A program made the position numbers and the translations under genes. The notes beneath the pieces are model-generated. The model made no database searches and had not been told where the DNA came from. It worked only from the letters and a program-made list of their open reading frames with translations. A stretch of 64,000 bases of DNA from contig NZ_BBXE01000013.1 in NCBI RefSeq assembly GCF_001570565.1, forward strand, positions 854,978-918,977, given 5' to 3'. Positions 16,903-26,688 of the stretch are shown here, in pieces; the stretch's first letter is position 1, and the number at the start of each line of letters is the position of its first letter. Source of the stretch: Herbidospora yilanensis (lineage in GTDB: Bacteria > Actinomycetota > Actinomycetes > Streptosporangiales > Streptosporangiaceae).

Positions 16903-18339
16903 ATGGCATCCGACGACCCACTGGCCGAATTACGGTTACGTCTTCAGGAGCGATATCGCATAGCGGGTAAACCGAGCTACCGCGAACTCGCCAAACAGAC
17001 CGGAATGAGCCACACGTCGGCCCGTACGGTCATCCTCTGCGAACGCCTCCCCCGCTGGGGCGCCCTCGAACTGATCGTGGAGTCCCTGGGCGGCGACACC
17101 GGGGAGTTCCACCGCCTGTGGCTCGCCGCCGACGCCGCCACGACGGCTTCCGCCGCCGCTGGGACCGGCTCCGATCCCGTGGCGCCAGATCACGAAATCT
17201 CCGGCACCGACGCTCCGTCTCCTGCGACGTCTCCTGCGACGTCTCCTGCAACGGCCCGGCCCGGCGGCCTTCCGCGGTCGCGGCGGGCCCTGCTCGTCTC
17301 CTTGTCGTCGGTCGCCGTCGTGGCCGCGGGCGCCGTGCTGGCCCCTCGGCTGCTGGGCGGCGGACCCGAGCCCCGGAAGGGCGTCATGTTCGGCGGGCCG
17401 CTCTCCGGCGGCAACGGCGCCGTCTGGTCGGTCGCCCACGGAGTGCTCGGCGGGCGGCCGGTCATCCTCTCCGGTTGCCAGAACGGCACGGTGCACCTCC
17501 GGGACTTCGTCACCGGGGAACGGATCGGCGGGGTGCTCACCGGGCACGACCGGGCCGTGTTCGCGGCGAAGATCGCTAACGTGGGCGGCCGGGCCACGGG
17601 GGTGACCGGGGCCGCCGACGGAACGGTCCGCATGTGGGATCTGGCCTCGGGCCAGGGCCGGGTGCTGAACGCCGGGAAGGAGTCGGGCGGTATCAACGCC
17701 CTGGCCGTCACGACGATCGGCGGGCGGCCCCTGGCGTTCACGGCGGGCGACGACCTGACGATCCGCCGCTGGGATCTGGCCGCGTCGAATCCCGCCGGCG
17801 AGGTGGTCGGGCAGCCGCTGGCCATGTCGCCCAAGGCCATCGCGGTGGGCGAGGTGGCCGGGAAGCCGACCGCGTTGTCGGGGGGCGACGACCGGCTGGT
17901 CCGCAGGTGGGACCTCACCGCCGCGACGCCGTCGGGCGTGCCCATCGGCGGTCACGACGGCACGATCTGGAATCTCGCCATGGGCCGCTCGGACCGGCGG
18001 CCCATCGCCCTGTCGGCCGCCGAAGACGGCACCACCCGGCTCTGGGACCTCTCGGAGGCGCAGCCCATCGGCCACCTGCTGGGCGAGCGGCTGCCGAACC
18101 CGGTCAAGTGTGTCGCGCTGGCCGTCGTCGGCGGGACCACGATCGGGTTCTCCGGCGCCGACGACGGCAGCCTGCGCGAATGGGACCTGAGCACCACGAA
18201 GCAGGCCGGCCCGCCGGCCGAGGGTCCGACCTCGGGCCCGGAGGGCTTCGAGGTCGCGGCCCACCGGGGCCGGACCTACCTGTTCGCCGGGACCTGGGAC
18301 GGCTACGTCTGGAAGTTCGACCTCGGCCCCACCGCCTGA
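16903..18339 (+). CDS. Helix-turn-helix/transmembrane/WD40 beta-propeller protein
   Basis: Protein of 478 residues in three parts. Residues 1-75 are a helix-turn-helix resembling XRE-type N-domains (PSYRELAKQTGMSHTSARTV). A disordered stretch with a PATS repeat follows. One membrane helix (RALLVSLSSVAVVAAGAVL, about 128-146) leads to about seven WD40 blades, each ending in patterns such as GTVRMWDLAS, LTIRRWDLAA and GTTRLWDLSE. The topology places the DNA-binding part inside and the propeller outside, so a membrane-spanning sensor-regulator is possible. Ligand unknown. Confidence 0.82.
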   Translation: MASDDPLAELRLRLQERYRIAGKPSYRELAKQTGMSHTSARTVILCERLPRWGALELIVESLGGDTGEFHRLWLAADAATTASAAAGTGSDPVAPDHEISGTDAPSPATSPATSPATARPGGLPRSRRALLVSLSSVAVVAAGAVLAPRLLGGGPEPRKGVMFGGPLSGGNGAVWSVAHGVLGGRPVILSGCQNGTVHLRDFVTGERIGGVLTGHDRAVFAAKIANVGGRATGVTGAADGTVRMWDLASGQGRVLNAGKESGGINALAVTTIGGRPLAFTAGDDLTIRRWDLAASNPAGEVVGQPLAMSPKAIAVGEVAGKPTALSGGDDRLVRRWDLTAATPSGVPIGGHDGTIWNLAMGRSDRRPIALSAAEDGTTRLWDLSEAQPIGHLLGERLPNPVKCVALAVVGGTTIGFSGADDGSLREWDLSTTKQAGPPAEGPTSGPEGFEVAAHRGRTYLFAGTWDGYVWKFDLGPTA

Positions 18340-18343
18340 GGCC

Positions 18344-19051
18344 CTACGGCTTCAGCACCGCGCCCAGGCGTTCGTTCCTGAGGCGTTCGTACCAGGTGTC
18401 GTCGATCGCGGGCAGGGGGCCGACGGCCCAGCGGAGCAGCAGGTCGGCCAGGGCCGGGTTGCGGGCCAGGGCCGGGCCGTGGAGGTACGTACCGATGATC
18501 TTGCCGGCGAAGCAGCCCTCGGTGCCGTCGCCGTTGCCGGTGCCGACGAGGGTGCGCGACAGCGGGGTGACCCCCGGGCCCAGCCGGGTCACGCCCATGT
18601 GGTTCTCGAAGCCGGTCAGGGTCGGCAGGCCCAGCGAGGGGTGGACCTCGGCGGCCAGCTCGCCGACCGAGCGGCGCTCGCCGCGGCCCGAGCTGATGTC
18701 GAGCAGGCCGATGCCGGGCACCGGCTGGCCCTCCTCGCCACCGAAGACCGAGCCCATGATCTGGTAGCCGGCGCACACCGCCAGCAGCGACGCGCCCCGC
18801 TGGATGGCCCGGTGGAGGCCGCCGTCGCGGCGCAGGCGCTCGGCGCCGAGGATCTGGGGCCGGTCTTCGCCGCCGCCGATCAGGTAGACGTCACCCTGCT
18901 CGGGGACCGGGTCGGAGGAGCGGACGTGGACGACCTCGACGGGGATGCCCCGGCGCCGGGCGCGCTGTTCGAGCACGAGCACGTTGCCCTGGTCGCCGTA
19001 GGTCGACAGCAGGTCGGGGTAGATCCAGACGATGCGGAGGCTAGACTGCAC
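18344..19051 (-). CDS. gatD: Lipid II isoglutaminyl synthase, glutamine amidotransferase subunit GatD
   Basis: Class I glutaminase of 235 residues (CobB/CobQ type) that feeds ammonia to MurT for amidation of the D-Glu of lipid II. The nucleophile is in LLAVCAGYQIMG and the catalytic histidine in GTYLHGPAL; GFENHMGVTRLG is also typical. It overlaps the 3' end of murT by 11 bases, so the subunits are translated together. Confidence 0.93.
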   Translation of the reverse strand: MQSSLRIVWIYPDLLSTYGDQGNVLVLEQRARRRGIPVEVVHVRSSDPVPEQGDVYLIGGGEDRPQILGAERLRRDGGLHRAIQRGASLLAVCAGYQIMGSVFGGEEGQPVPGIGLLDISSGRGERRSVGELAAEVHPSLGLPTLTGFENHMGVTRLGPGVTPLSRTLVGTGNGDGTEGCFAGKIIGTYLHGPALARNPALADLLLRWAVGPLPAIDDTWYERLRNERLGAVLKP

Positions 19052-20282
19052 GGCCGAACTCCGTCCGGATCGACTGGAACGCGGTGTAGTTGGCGATGAC
19101 GTCGATGTCTCCCGGCGGGAGCGCGCCCACCGCCTGGCCGAAGTTGTCGACCAGGGTGAAGCCGACCCCGGCGACGTCGAGCCGGAGGGCCAGGTCGAGG
19201 CGGCGCTCGCCGGTCACGTAGACGCGGCGGCCCGCGAGGATGCGGTAGTCGACGTCCCACAACCACGAGGTGTCGCGGCCGTCGGGGCCCTGCGCGTTGA
19301 CCGACAACACGATCGGGCGGTCGGGGCGGGTGACGTCGAAGGCCTCCAGCCAGCCGGCCGGGTTCTTGGCCAGCAGCAGCTTCATCACGCGGCCGTCGCG
19401 CTCGACGGTGGTGTAGCGGCCGGCCACCGACTTGACCTCGCGCAGCCTCGGCAGCGCACGCTGCGGGTCGAGGCCGAACGCGGCGGCGGTGGCCAGGGCG
19501 ATGACGGCGTTGGAGCGGTTGGCCGTGCCGGGGAGCTGGAGGTCGAGCCGCCAGCGGTGGCCGTAGGGGTCGATCGCGTCTTCGCCGTCGAGGATCCAGT
19601 TGGGCTCGGGACGGCTGAAGGTGCACTCGCGGCAGGCCCAGTCGGCGTTGACGATGCCCTCGGCGCGGTCGAGCGGGCCGCCGCACTCGGGGCAGCACCA
19701 CGAGTCCTCGTGCCAGCGCTGGCCGCCGGCGACCCAGGTCACCCGGGCGGCCGTGGAGGCGCCCCAGGTGACCAGCGGGTCGTCGCAGTTGGCGATCACG
19801 TGGGCCGGCCGGCCGGCCAGGGCGCGGCGCCACTTCTGGGCCAGCAGCCAGATCTCGGCCGCGCGGTCCATCTGGTCGCGGCTGAGGTTCATCAGCACGA
19901 CGACCCCGGCCTCGGTCGTGTCGAGCACCTCGGGGAGGTACTTCTCGTCGACCTCCAGCACGCCGTAGGGGGCGGCCTTGTTGGACGACAACGCCGAGAC
20001 GTGGCCGGCGGGCATGTTGGCGCCGAACGCGTTGGTGGCGACCTCGCCGAGCTCCTGGAGCGCCGAGGCGATCAGGCGGGTCGTCGTGGTCTTGCCGTTG
20101 GTGGCGCTGACCAGCGCGAGCCTCTTCTCGTGGGCGAGTTTGCGCAGGAGGTCGGGCTCCAGGAGCAGGCCCACCCGCCCGCCGATCACGGACCCGTCGC
20201 CGCGCCCGGTCGCCCGGGAGAGCGTCGCGGCGGTTCGTCCGAGCGCGCTGGCGAGCTGAGCGCGCAACGGCAACTGACTCAT
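19041..20282 (-). CDS. murT: Lipid II isoglutaminyl synthase, Mur ligase-like subunit MurT
   Basis: ATP-dependent subunit of 413 residues that activates lipid II and accepts ammonia from GatD. The P-loop is ATNGKTTTTRL. A four-cysteine zinc ribbon (CCPECGGPL and ACRECTF) sits in the central domain, as in known MurT. The C-terminal DUF1727 domain has ANYTAFQSIR near the end. The pair amidates peptidoglycan precursors, which is needed for efficient cross-linking. Confidence 0.93.
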   Translation of the reverse strand: MSQLPLRAQLASALGRTAATLSRATGRGDGSVIGGRVGLLLEPDLLRKLAHEKRLALVSATNGKTTTTRLIASALQELGEVATNAFGANMPAGHVSALSSNKAAPYGVLEVDEKYLPEVLDTTEAGVVVLMNLSRDQMDRAAEIWLLAQKWRRALAGRPAHVIANCDDPLVTWGASTAARVTWVAGGQRWHEDSWCCPECGGPLDRAEGIVNADWACRECTFSRPEPNWILDGEDAIDPYGHRWRLDLQLPGTANRSNAVIALATAAAFGLDPQRALPRLREVKSVAGRYTTVERDGRVMKLLLAKNPAGWLEAFDVTRPDRPIVLSVNAQGPDGRDTSWLWDVDYRILAGRRVYVTGERRLDLALRLDVAGVGFTLVDNFGQAVGALPPGDIDVIANYTAFQSIRTEFGRAV

Positions 20283-20291
20283 GCAGTGATC

Positions 20292-23200
20292 CTAAGGGTC
20301 GGTGAAGGACAGCTCGGCAGGGGCGTCGCCGTCGAACGGCAGAACGAACCGGCGCGGCCAGGAGAGTACCGTCTCCAGCCACGCCGCCCCCATCGTGTGG
20401 GCGACATGCCGGATGCGTTCCCGGGGTTCGACGCCGACCGCGACGGTGGCGATGTCGCGCTGGATGCCCTCGTGCTCGTCGTCGCCGAGGATCACCCGCC
20501 AGGCCAGCGGGCGGTTGCGGTCGACCTCCATCGACAGCGGATGGTGGCGCAGCGCCTTGGCCCGGTGGCCGAGCAGCTCGGTTCTGGTCTCCACGGCCAC
20601 CCCGCCGCCGTTGACCCCCGCGTGCAGGTAGGGGCGGCCGGACGGGTCAGTGCCGAAGAGGGCGTACTCCATCGCCGGAGCCGGGCTGCGCAGGTTGGGC
20701 GCCGGGTGGCCGTAGGGGAACAGCCGGTCGACCTCGTGCAACCAGCGGATCTGCGGGATCACCCACGCCGGGCCGGGCTTGTCCCCGGCGGGCGAGCCGG
20801 CCAGCAGCCCGGCCGCGATCTCCGCGGCCTTCTCGGTCAGCAGAGTCGGGTCGAACCAGGTGCGCAGCGACCAGGCACGGCGGGCGACGCTGCGCTCCAC
20901 GAGCGTGGCGAGCAGGCATTCACGGCGGCGCGGCGGCAGTTCCGACCAGATGTCGGCCAGAATGCGCGGCACACCCGGCAGCGACCGGTTGGCGACGAAC
21001 GACAGGATGACGGTGTCGGTCCAGATCCGCAACCACGCCCACTCGGGCGCGACGGCGAGCAGGTCCGCCTCGCGGACCTCGAAGAGCGTGCAGGCCTTTC
21101 CGGTACGGCACTCGCGCCCGCAGGCGGCCGACCGGCGTCCCTTGATCGGCGGGGCCGGGCTCTGGAGCACGTGCTCCCGGTCCTCCCCCAGCGGCACCTG
21201 GATGCGCAGCGGCCGGTCCATGCCGTCGGCGAAGACCGCCGCGAACCCGGGCTGGAGCGAGACCACCTGGCGCGACTGCTCCTCCGACAGGTTCATCGCC
21301 GCCCCGACGAGGAACCGGTCGTCTTCGGCCGGCAGCCGGTGCACCACCTTGAGCGCGGTGTTCTTGACGACGTCGGAGACCAGCTTGGTGGGGATCTGCT
21401 CGGCCACCACGATGCCCTCGCCGTAGGCGCGGATCTCGGCCAGCATGCCCGCGAGCAGCTCGACCGCGTGGGTCGAGGCCCGCTGGGCGCCCCGGTCGCG
21501 CAGCAGCCGGTGGGCCTCCTCGATCACGATGACGTGCTGGAGGCCGGTCGACTTCTGCTGGCGGGCGCGCATCCGCAGGTGCTCGACGATGCGGATGATG
21601 AGGGTGCCCATGAGGAACGCCTTGTCCTCGTCGTTGGCGACGTCCTCGATCGCGAGCACCACGTTGCGCTGGAGCAGGCCGCCGATGTCGGCGGGGTGGC
21701 CGCCCTCGAAGAACCGCCCGGCCGAGCCGACCCGCAGCGACCGCAGGCGCAACGAGATGAAGCCCTCGACGTCGGCCTGCACCTCGTTGCCGTAGCCGAT
21801 CTCCTCGATGACCTCCAGGGCGTGCTGCTGGAGTTGTTCGAGGGTCGGCACCTGCGGCTGGACCGCCGCGCCCGGGATGCCGCCGCCGGTGACGACGTCC
21901 CAGCCGTTGGCCTCGTAGACCCGCTGGAGGGCCAGGGACATGATCTGCGGGAACGGTTCCTCGGCGTCGAAGGCGGCCATGAACAGGGCCCGGACCATGT
22001 CGATATGGGCCTGCACCGGATAACCGGGCTCGGGGGCCAGCGGGTTGACGCTGAACGGCACCGCGTCGGGGGCCGACGGGTTGATCACGGTCAGCGGGGC
22101 CTGGCCTTCGAGGCGGCCGGCCATGGCGGCGTACTCGGACTTGGCCGGTTCGATGGCCAGCCACGGGATGCCCGCCTTGGTGAGCTGTTCGAGCAGGTGG
22201 CGGACGGTCTGCGACTTGCCCGAGCCGGTCGCGCCGGTGACGAAGGCGTGCCGGTTCAGGGTCGCCAGCGGGACCCGGAAGGTGCCGACCGCCCGGTCCT
22301 GGCCGTCGACGATGGCGCCCAGGTCGAGCATGTCGCCGCCGGTCGAGTCGGCCTCGCTGGTGACGTCGAAGAAGCCGGTGTCGAGCACGCGCACGCCCGG
22401 CACCTCGCGCCGGGGCAGCCCGGCCAGGGCCGCGAGCGCGCCCGCGGTGGCGGCGAAGGGGGCGGCGGCGCTGTCGGTCGGGTCCTGGAAGTTGACGTTG
22501 AGCGCCTCGGTGAAGCTGTAGACGGGCTCCTGTGCGGTCGGCCGGGCCGGGCCGGCCATCGCGCTGCGCAGCCGGTAGGGGTGGTGGCTCATCTCCACCG
22601 AGCCCACCAGGACGGGCGCGATCTGGCGCAGTTCCTCCGGGCCCGCCGCGCCCGCCAGGACGCGCACGTTCCACAGGCCCGCCTCGCGGAAGGCGTCGAG
22701 TTCCTGCATGCGGCGCTCGGCGCGTTCGGCGTCGTAGCGGGAGCGCTCGGAGGCGTCGCCGTACTGGCGGAGCACGTTGAGCTGGGTGCGGAGGTGGCTG
22801 ACCTCCTGGTCGAGCAGGTCGGTGGGCTCGGCGACCACGACCCAGCCGAACGGGCGCGACATGAGCGTCGTCAGGGTCGACTCGAACAGGGTCGGCTGCT
22901 TGGGCTCGTCGGGCTCCGGCTCACGCCGGCCGTTCAGCGGCGGGGCCTGGCGGCCCGGACACGGCGTCCAGACCAGATCGGCGAGGTCGGCGAGCCAGTC
23001 GTCGCCGATCTCGACGCCCCGCGCGCCGCCGGGGAACAGCAGCGGCTGCGGCCCGGTCGGCACCACCTCGATCGCCGCGACGGCCGCCCGGCGCGGGGCA
23101 CGCGGCGGGGTCAGCGGGCCGGCGTTGGTGATGAGTTCGAGCGGCGCCCCGGAGCCCCGGGACAACCAGCCGATGACGAAGGGCCGGTCGCGCTGCGCGG

Positions 23201-23315
23201 CGGACAACACGGCGGGCAGCACGTTCACGAAGTCCCACTCGGCCGACGACGTGCGGGACGGAGCGGTGATCGCCTGGATCCGATACCACGGCCCGCTCAG
23301 GGGGAACGGTTGCAT
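20292..23315 (-). CDS. HerA/FtsK-type P-loop ATPase, large
   Basis: Protein of 1007 residues without a membrane segment. Residues 1-345 are a poorly characterised N-domain. Walker A GATGSGKS is at 361-368, Walker B in VIVIEEAHRLL near 594-603, and HerA-like arginine/sensor motifs lie around VVAEQIPTKL and NTALKVVHRL. A Cys cluster (CGRECRTGKAC) occurs near 720, then a helical C-domain. HerA-class ATPases form hexamers that pump DNA or protein. The gene lies next to a membrane protein with a HerA-like fold but no P-loop, suggesting one complex. It ends nine bases from murT. No nuclease (NurA) or SIR2 partner is adjacent. Confidence 0.85.
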   Translation of the reverse strand: MQPFPLSGPWYRIQAITAPSRTSSAEWDFVNVLPAVLSAAQRDRPFVIGWLSRGSGAPLELITNAGPLTPPRAPRRAAVAAIEVVPTGPQPLLFPGGARGVEIGDDWLADLADLVWTPCPGRQAPPLNGRREPEPDEPKQPTLFESTLTTLMSRPFGWVVVAEPTDLLDQEVSHLRTQLNVLRQYGDASERSRYDAERAERRMQELDAFREAGLWNVRVLAGAAGPEELRQIAPVLVGSVEMSHHPYRLRSAMAGPARPTAQEPVYSFTEALNVNFQDPTDSAAAPFAATAGALAALAGLPRREVPGVRVLDTGFFDVTSEADSTGGDMLDLGAIVDGQDRAVGTFRVPLATLNRHAFVTGATGSGKSQTVRHLLEQLTKAGIPWLAIEPAKSEYAAMAGRLEGQAPLTVINPSAPDAVPFSVNPLAPEPGYPVQAHIDMVRALFMAAFDAEEPFPQIMSLALQRVYEANGWDVVTGGGIPGAAVQPQVPTLEQLQQHALEVIEEIGYGNEVQADVEGFISLRLRSLRVGSAGRFFEGGHPADIGGLLQRNVVLAIEDVANDEDKAFLMGTLIIRIVEHLRMRARQQKSTGLQHVIVIEEAHRLLRDRGAQRASTHAVELLAGMLAEIRAYGEGIVVAEQIPTKLVSDVVKNTALKVVHRLPAEDDRFLVGAAMNLSEEQSRQVVSLQPGFAAVFADGMDRPLRIQVPLGEDREHVLQSPAPPIKGRRSAACGRECRTGKACTLFEVREADLLAVAPEWAWLRIWTDTVILSFVANRSLPGVPRILADIWSELPPRRRECLLATLVERSVARRAWSLRTWFDPTLLTEKAAEIAAGLLAGSPAGDKPGPAWVIPQIRWLHEVDRLFPYGHPAPNLRSPAPAMEYALFGTDPSGRPYLHAGVNGGGVAVETRTELLGHRAKALRHHPLSMEVDRNRPLAWRVILGDDEHEGIQRDIATVAVGVEPRERIRHVAHTMGAAWLETVLSWPRRFVLPFDGDAPAELSFTDP

Positions 23316-23400
23316 GAGACCCCTCTCTGCCAGGCTTTCACGGTCCTTTGCCGATCATGCTCACACACCCCCGTTGACGAACCTCTTACCTCGTTCGCAA

Positions 23401-25314
23401 TCAGGGTTTGCGCCAGTCGAGGCGCGGCGGCGGCGGGCCGAGGTTCGGCGGGGGCGCCTTCTCGTCGGTTTCCGACGGCACCACGGGCGGGGTCACGGCA
23501 AGCGACTTGACCTCCTCCAGCGTGGTCTTCGGGAAGGTCAGGATGGCCGGGTTGGCATCGGCGAGGCGCACCTCGCGGCCGTCGGCGGTGGCGTGGGTGA
23601 CGATCACCGAGGTGGTCGGGAGCTGCTGCAACTGGTGCGGCTCGACCAGGAACTCCCGTGACCGCTGCATGACGCCCTCGGCGACCCTCCCGGCGCTGCG
23701 GCCCCACTCGGTCGACTCGGTGATGCCCTCTTTCAGGTCGCCCTCGGCGAGGGCCTCCATCTCGCCACGGCCCTCGCCCACCGTCGACGTGTAACTCCCC
23801 CCGGCCCCGTTCACCACGGAACTGACCGACTCGGTGAGCTGGGCCAGTTCGAGCCGGTGCTCGGTGCCGACGTGCTCGCTGGCGACCCGGGCGTCTTCGG
23901 CGTTGCCCAGGCGCATGAACGCGACGGCGGCGTGGCCCCGGCCGAGCCGCTCCCTGACGGTCGGGGTGAGGGAACGGTAGGTGAGGACCAGCCCGGTCCG
24001 CGACGTCTCGCAGGCGTCCATGAGCCGGTCGAGGACGTCGCCGCGTAACTTGTCGGCCCCGGCCACGATGATCGTGTGATACCAGGGGCGTTCGCTGGCC
24101 GGCGACTGCCGCAGGATGTGGGTCAGCGCGGTCGCCACGTAGGTGCCGAGCACCCGGTTGCCGAACACCCCGGCCTGGCGGTCCATGCTGACCACGCGTA
24201 ACCGCGCCGGGGGCAGCCGCACGGCGTCGGAGCCGAGGGTCTCCAGCTTGCGGAGCTGCGACTCCAGCGCCCAGGCCCGTTCGATGACGACGCGGTCGGC
24301 CACGCCCCGGCCGAAGAGGGTGCCGATGCGTTCGAGCTGGATCGCGGTGAGCCGCCCCGACTTGAGGTCCTCGCGCGGGTCGCCGACCTGGGCCAGGGCC
24401 CGCAGCGCCGCGGTGACCTGGCTGATCGTGGCGGTCTCGCCGAGCACTTCCAGGACCCGTTCGAGGATCGCGTTGTCGAACCCGATGTCGCGGCTGGTCT
24501 CCTCGCTGACGCTGACCACGTGGGCCAGCACGTCGGCGAACGCCTCGGGCTTGAGCGTCGCCCCGAGGTCGAGTTTGGGCAGGTCGGAGGGGAGCACCCA
24601 GACGAGCGGGTCGTCGCCGCCGCGTTTGGCGAGCTGGATCAGGTCTTTGGCGATCACGCCCTCGGACAGGTCGAGCACGGTGAGGTGGCCGCCGCTGTAG
24701 AGGCGGGTGGCGCCGATCAGGGTGATCAGGGCCGACCAGCCGGGGAGGGTGCCGCCGGCCACGTCGACGCGGTCGATGTCGTCGGGGACGGCGACGGCGT
24801 ACCAGCTGATCTGCTTGTCGTAGATCGCCTTGCGTTCGGCCCAGTCGCGGTAGCGGGCGGCGTGCTCCTCCTGGGCGCGGATGTGCTCGCGCTCGCGCTT
24901 GGCCCGGTCGCGTTCGGTCTGGGCGAGGCGTTCCTGGACGCGGAAGCGGACCGCCTTGTTGCCCTGGTGGATCGCGTACGAGCAGACCCCGGTGACCCCG
25001 GCGGCGGCCAGCACGCCCATGCCCACGAACGGCCAGCCGATCACCCCGGCGAACCCGAGGCCGGCGACCACCACAGCGAGCCCGGCCACCACGTTGCGGA
25101 ACAACTTGACCGGACGGTTCAGGAGGTCTTCCTGTAGGCGTTCGTTGCGTAACAGTTCGGGGCCCGGATCGGGCGGCAGCTCGGCGTCGTCGCGCGGTGG
25201 GCGTTTCGGAGGCGGGCCGGGGTCGGGGTGCAGCAGAAGGTACTGCCACCCCAGGTAGATGCGGTCGGCGCGCAGCTCCGCGTGCTCGGGGTGCGCGTCG
25301 GTCAACCTCGCCAT
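23401..25314 (-). CDS. Membrane-anchored protein with HerA/TraD-like domain lacking a P-loop
   Basis: Protein of 637 residues. A proline-rich N-terminus is followed by two membrane helices (about 75-95 and 98-116), a charged coiled coil (120-165), and a soluble domain. Its second half parallels HerA ATPases: HTIIVAGADKLRG stands where Walker B would be and TGLVLTYRSLTPTVRERLG follows, but no GxxxxGK[ST] was found. The tail is proline rich. Likely an inactive, membrane-tethered partner of the adjacent ATPase, inferred from domain order and adjacency (85 bases between). Specific function unknown. Confidence 0.65.
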   Translation of the reverse strand: MARLTDAHPEHAELRADRIYLGWQYLLLHPDPGPPPKRPPRDDAELPPDPGPELLRNERLQEDLLNRPVKLFRNVVAGLAVVVAGLGFAGVIGWPFVGMGVLAAAGVTGVCSYAIHQGNKAVRFRVQERLAQTERDRAKREREHIRAQEEHAARYRDWAERKAIYDKQISWYAVAVPDDIDRVDVAGGTLPGWSALITLIGATRLYSGGHLTVLDLSEGVIAKDLIQLAKRGGDDPLVWVLPSDLPKLDLGATLKPEAFADVLAHVVSVSEETSRDIGFDNAILERVLEVLGETATISQVTAALRALAQVGDPREDLKSGRLTAIQLERIGTLFGRGVADRVVIERAWALESQLRKLETLGSDAVRLPPARLRVVSMDRQAGVFGNRVLGTYVATALTHILRQSPASERPWYHTIIVAGADKLRGDVLDRLMDACETSRTGLVLTYRSLTPTVRERLGRGHAAVAFMRLGNAEDARVASEHVGTEHRLELAQLTESVSSVVNGAGGSYTSTVGEGRGEMEALAEGDLKEGITESTEWGRSAGRVAEGVMQRSREFLVEPHQLQQLPTTSVIVTHATADGREVRLADANPAILTFPKTTLEEVKSLAVTPPVVPSETDEKAPPPNLGPPPPRLDWRKP

Positions 25315-25471
25315 GGTCGCGCCTGGCCCCTCCGTATTCGTCGTAAGGTCAAAGCGTAGGAGCTAGGTACCCCGTCAGGGCAGGGTTCTCGGCATTCGGA
25401 CGGGTTTCCCACCAAAGATAGGGACGATTGCGGCGGATGGGTCACGTGTGGGCGTACTACCATCCATTGCC

Positions 25472-26110
25472 ATGAGTCGGCGACCGGTGCTCGTGCCCGT
25501 GGTGGCGCTGCTGTCCGTGTCCGGGCTCGGGGTGACCGCCGGAACGGGCGGGCTCGACACCGAACCCGACTCGCCGCCCAAGCAGTACCAGCCCGGCGCG
25601 ACGATCGATCAGAAGCTTTTCAAGACCCAGTTCGTCAAGGCCGTCGACGTTGCCGAGGGCGACCGCCACGCGGTGGAATTAGTTCTCAAGGTCACCAACG
25701 AGGGCGACAGGACCGAGAGCGTCGGCGCGATGGCGACCGGCCCCATGGTCAGCCGGCACGGACGCCTCGGCTCGACGATCCTCAAGACCACCCCGCCGCT
25801 CGGCAGGCCCGACTCCTATCCCGAGATCGGCGTGTGGAGCCACGGCGTCCGCAGCCTCCAGCTCCATCCGGGCATCACCCACACCGTCGTCATCCGCTAC
25901 GACCTGCCCCAGGGCGCCGCTCCCCCTGAGAAGGTGACGATCGACGTCGGCGGCTTCGTGGAGGAGCCCGTCAGCCGCCGCGACCCCCGTGAGTTCTGGC
26001 AGGTCGAACCGGACAAGGACCTGCCGACCGGCGCCGGCGACGAGATGGCCCCGATCAAACCCAAGGTCATCGCCCAGGTCACCCTGCCGATCCGGCCCGA
26101 GGAGGCCTGA
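25472..26110 (+). CDS. Exported or membrane-anchored protein of unknown function
   Basis: Protein of 212 residues with an N-terminal signal or anchor (MSRRPVLVPVVALLSVSGLG) and an extracellular beta-sandwich-like body (HAVELVLKVTNEGDRTESVG), reminiscent of DUF4352-type domains. The stop overlaps the next ATG, starting a three-gene unit whose members share this build. A GTG at 25448 is also in frame. No enzyme motif is seen. It is divergent from the HerA-partner gene. Confidence 0.65.
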   Translation: MSRRPVLVPVVALLSVSGLGVTAGTGGLDTEPDSPPKQYQPGATIDQKLFKTQFVKAVDVAEGDRHAVELVLKVTNEGDRTESVGAMATGPMVSRHGRLGSTILKTTPPLGRPDSYPEIGVWSHGVRSLQLHPGITHTVVIRYDLPQGAAPPEKVTIDVGGFVEEPVSRRDPREFWQVEPDKDLPTGAGDEMAPIKPKVIAQVTLPIRPEEA

Positions 26111-26688
26111 TGGCCGGCTTCCTCCGCCGATTGGGCGCGCTGACGCTCGGACTGAGCCTCGCCGCCGCGGCCGTCTACGCGCAGACCTTCGCGCTGGAGC
26201 CCGACCAGAAGAACACCTACCTCACCACCTCGGGGGCCTCGGGTGAGGAGGTCGACACCGGCCGGTTCTCGGTGAAGGTGACCAAGACGGCCGTCGCGAC
26301 CTCGGTCGACGTGGCCGACAAGACGATCGAGACGGGCAACCTGTTCCTCGTCGCCCACGTCTCCGCGACCTCACCGGCCGAACCCGTCCGGTTCCGCCGC
26401 TTCGAGGCCTGGCTGCTGACCGAGGGCGACAAGAAGTACGAGGTCACCGACAAGGTGGCCGACGACGCCATGCTCCTGGGCAAGTGGGTGCAGGCCGGCT
26501 GGTGGATCGACGCCCCGCTCGTGTTCGAGGTGCCCAAGGAGGCGCTCCCGGGGGCCGAGCTCGTGCTGATCGCGCCGAACAACCCGCTCGTGGTCGACAA
26601 CCTCGCCCCGGACGTCCAGATCGATCTCGGGCTGACCGGCGGCGAGTCGCCGGTCGAGCACTACTCGCTGGCCCCGGAGGGCACGTGA
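26110..26688 (+). CDS. Exported or membrane-anchored DUF4352-like protein
   Basis: Protein of 192 residues with an N-terminal hydrophobic helix (FLRRLGALTLGLSLAAAAVY) and a single predicted extracellular beta domain (LFLVAHVSATSPAEPVRF, then LVFEVPKEALPGAEL). The pattern resembles DUF4352 folds that sit on the cell surface. It overlaps its neighbours on both sides (TGATGG-type and GTGA overlaps), so it is made together with them. Function unknown. Confidence 0.65.
   Translation: MAGFLRRLGALTLGLSLAAAAVYAQTFALEPDQKNTYLTTSGASGEEVDTGRFSVKVTKTAVATSVDVADKTIETGNLFLVAHVSATSPAEPVRFRRFEAWLLTEGDKKYEVTDKVADDAMLLGKWVQAGWWIDAPLVFEVPKEALPGAELVLIAPNNPLVVDNLAPDVQIDLGLTGGESPVEHYSLAPEGT

Noticed and set aside
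19032..23510. Very long plus-strand open frame opposite murT and the HerA-type gene
   Set aside because: Shadow frame caused by high GC: composition is Arg/Gly/Val/Asp/His rich, and the minus-strand genes carry clear motifs.
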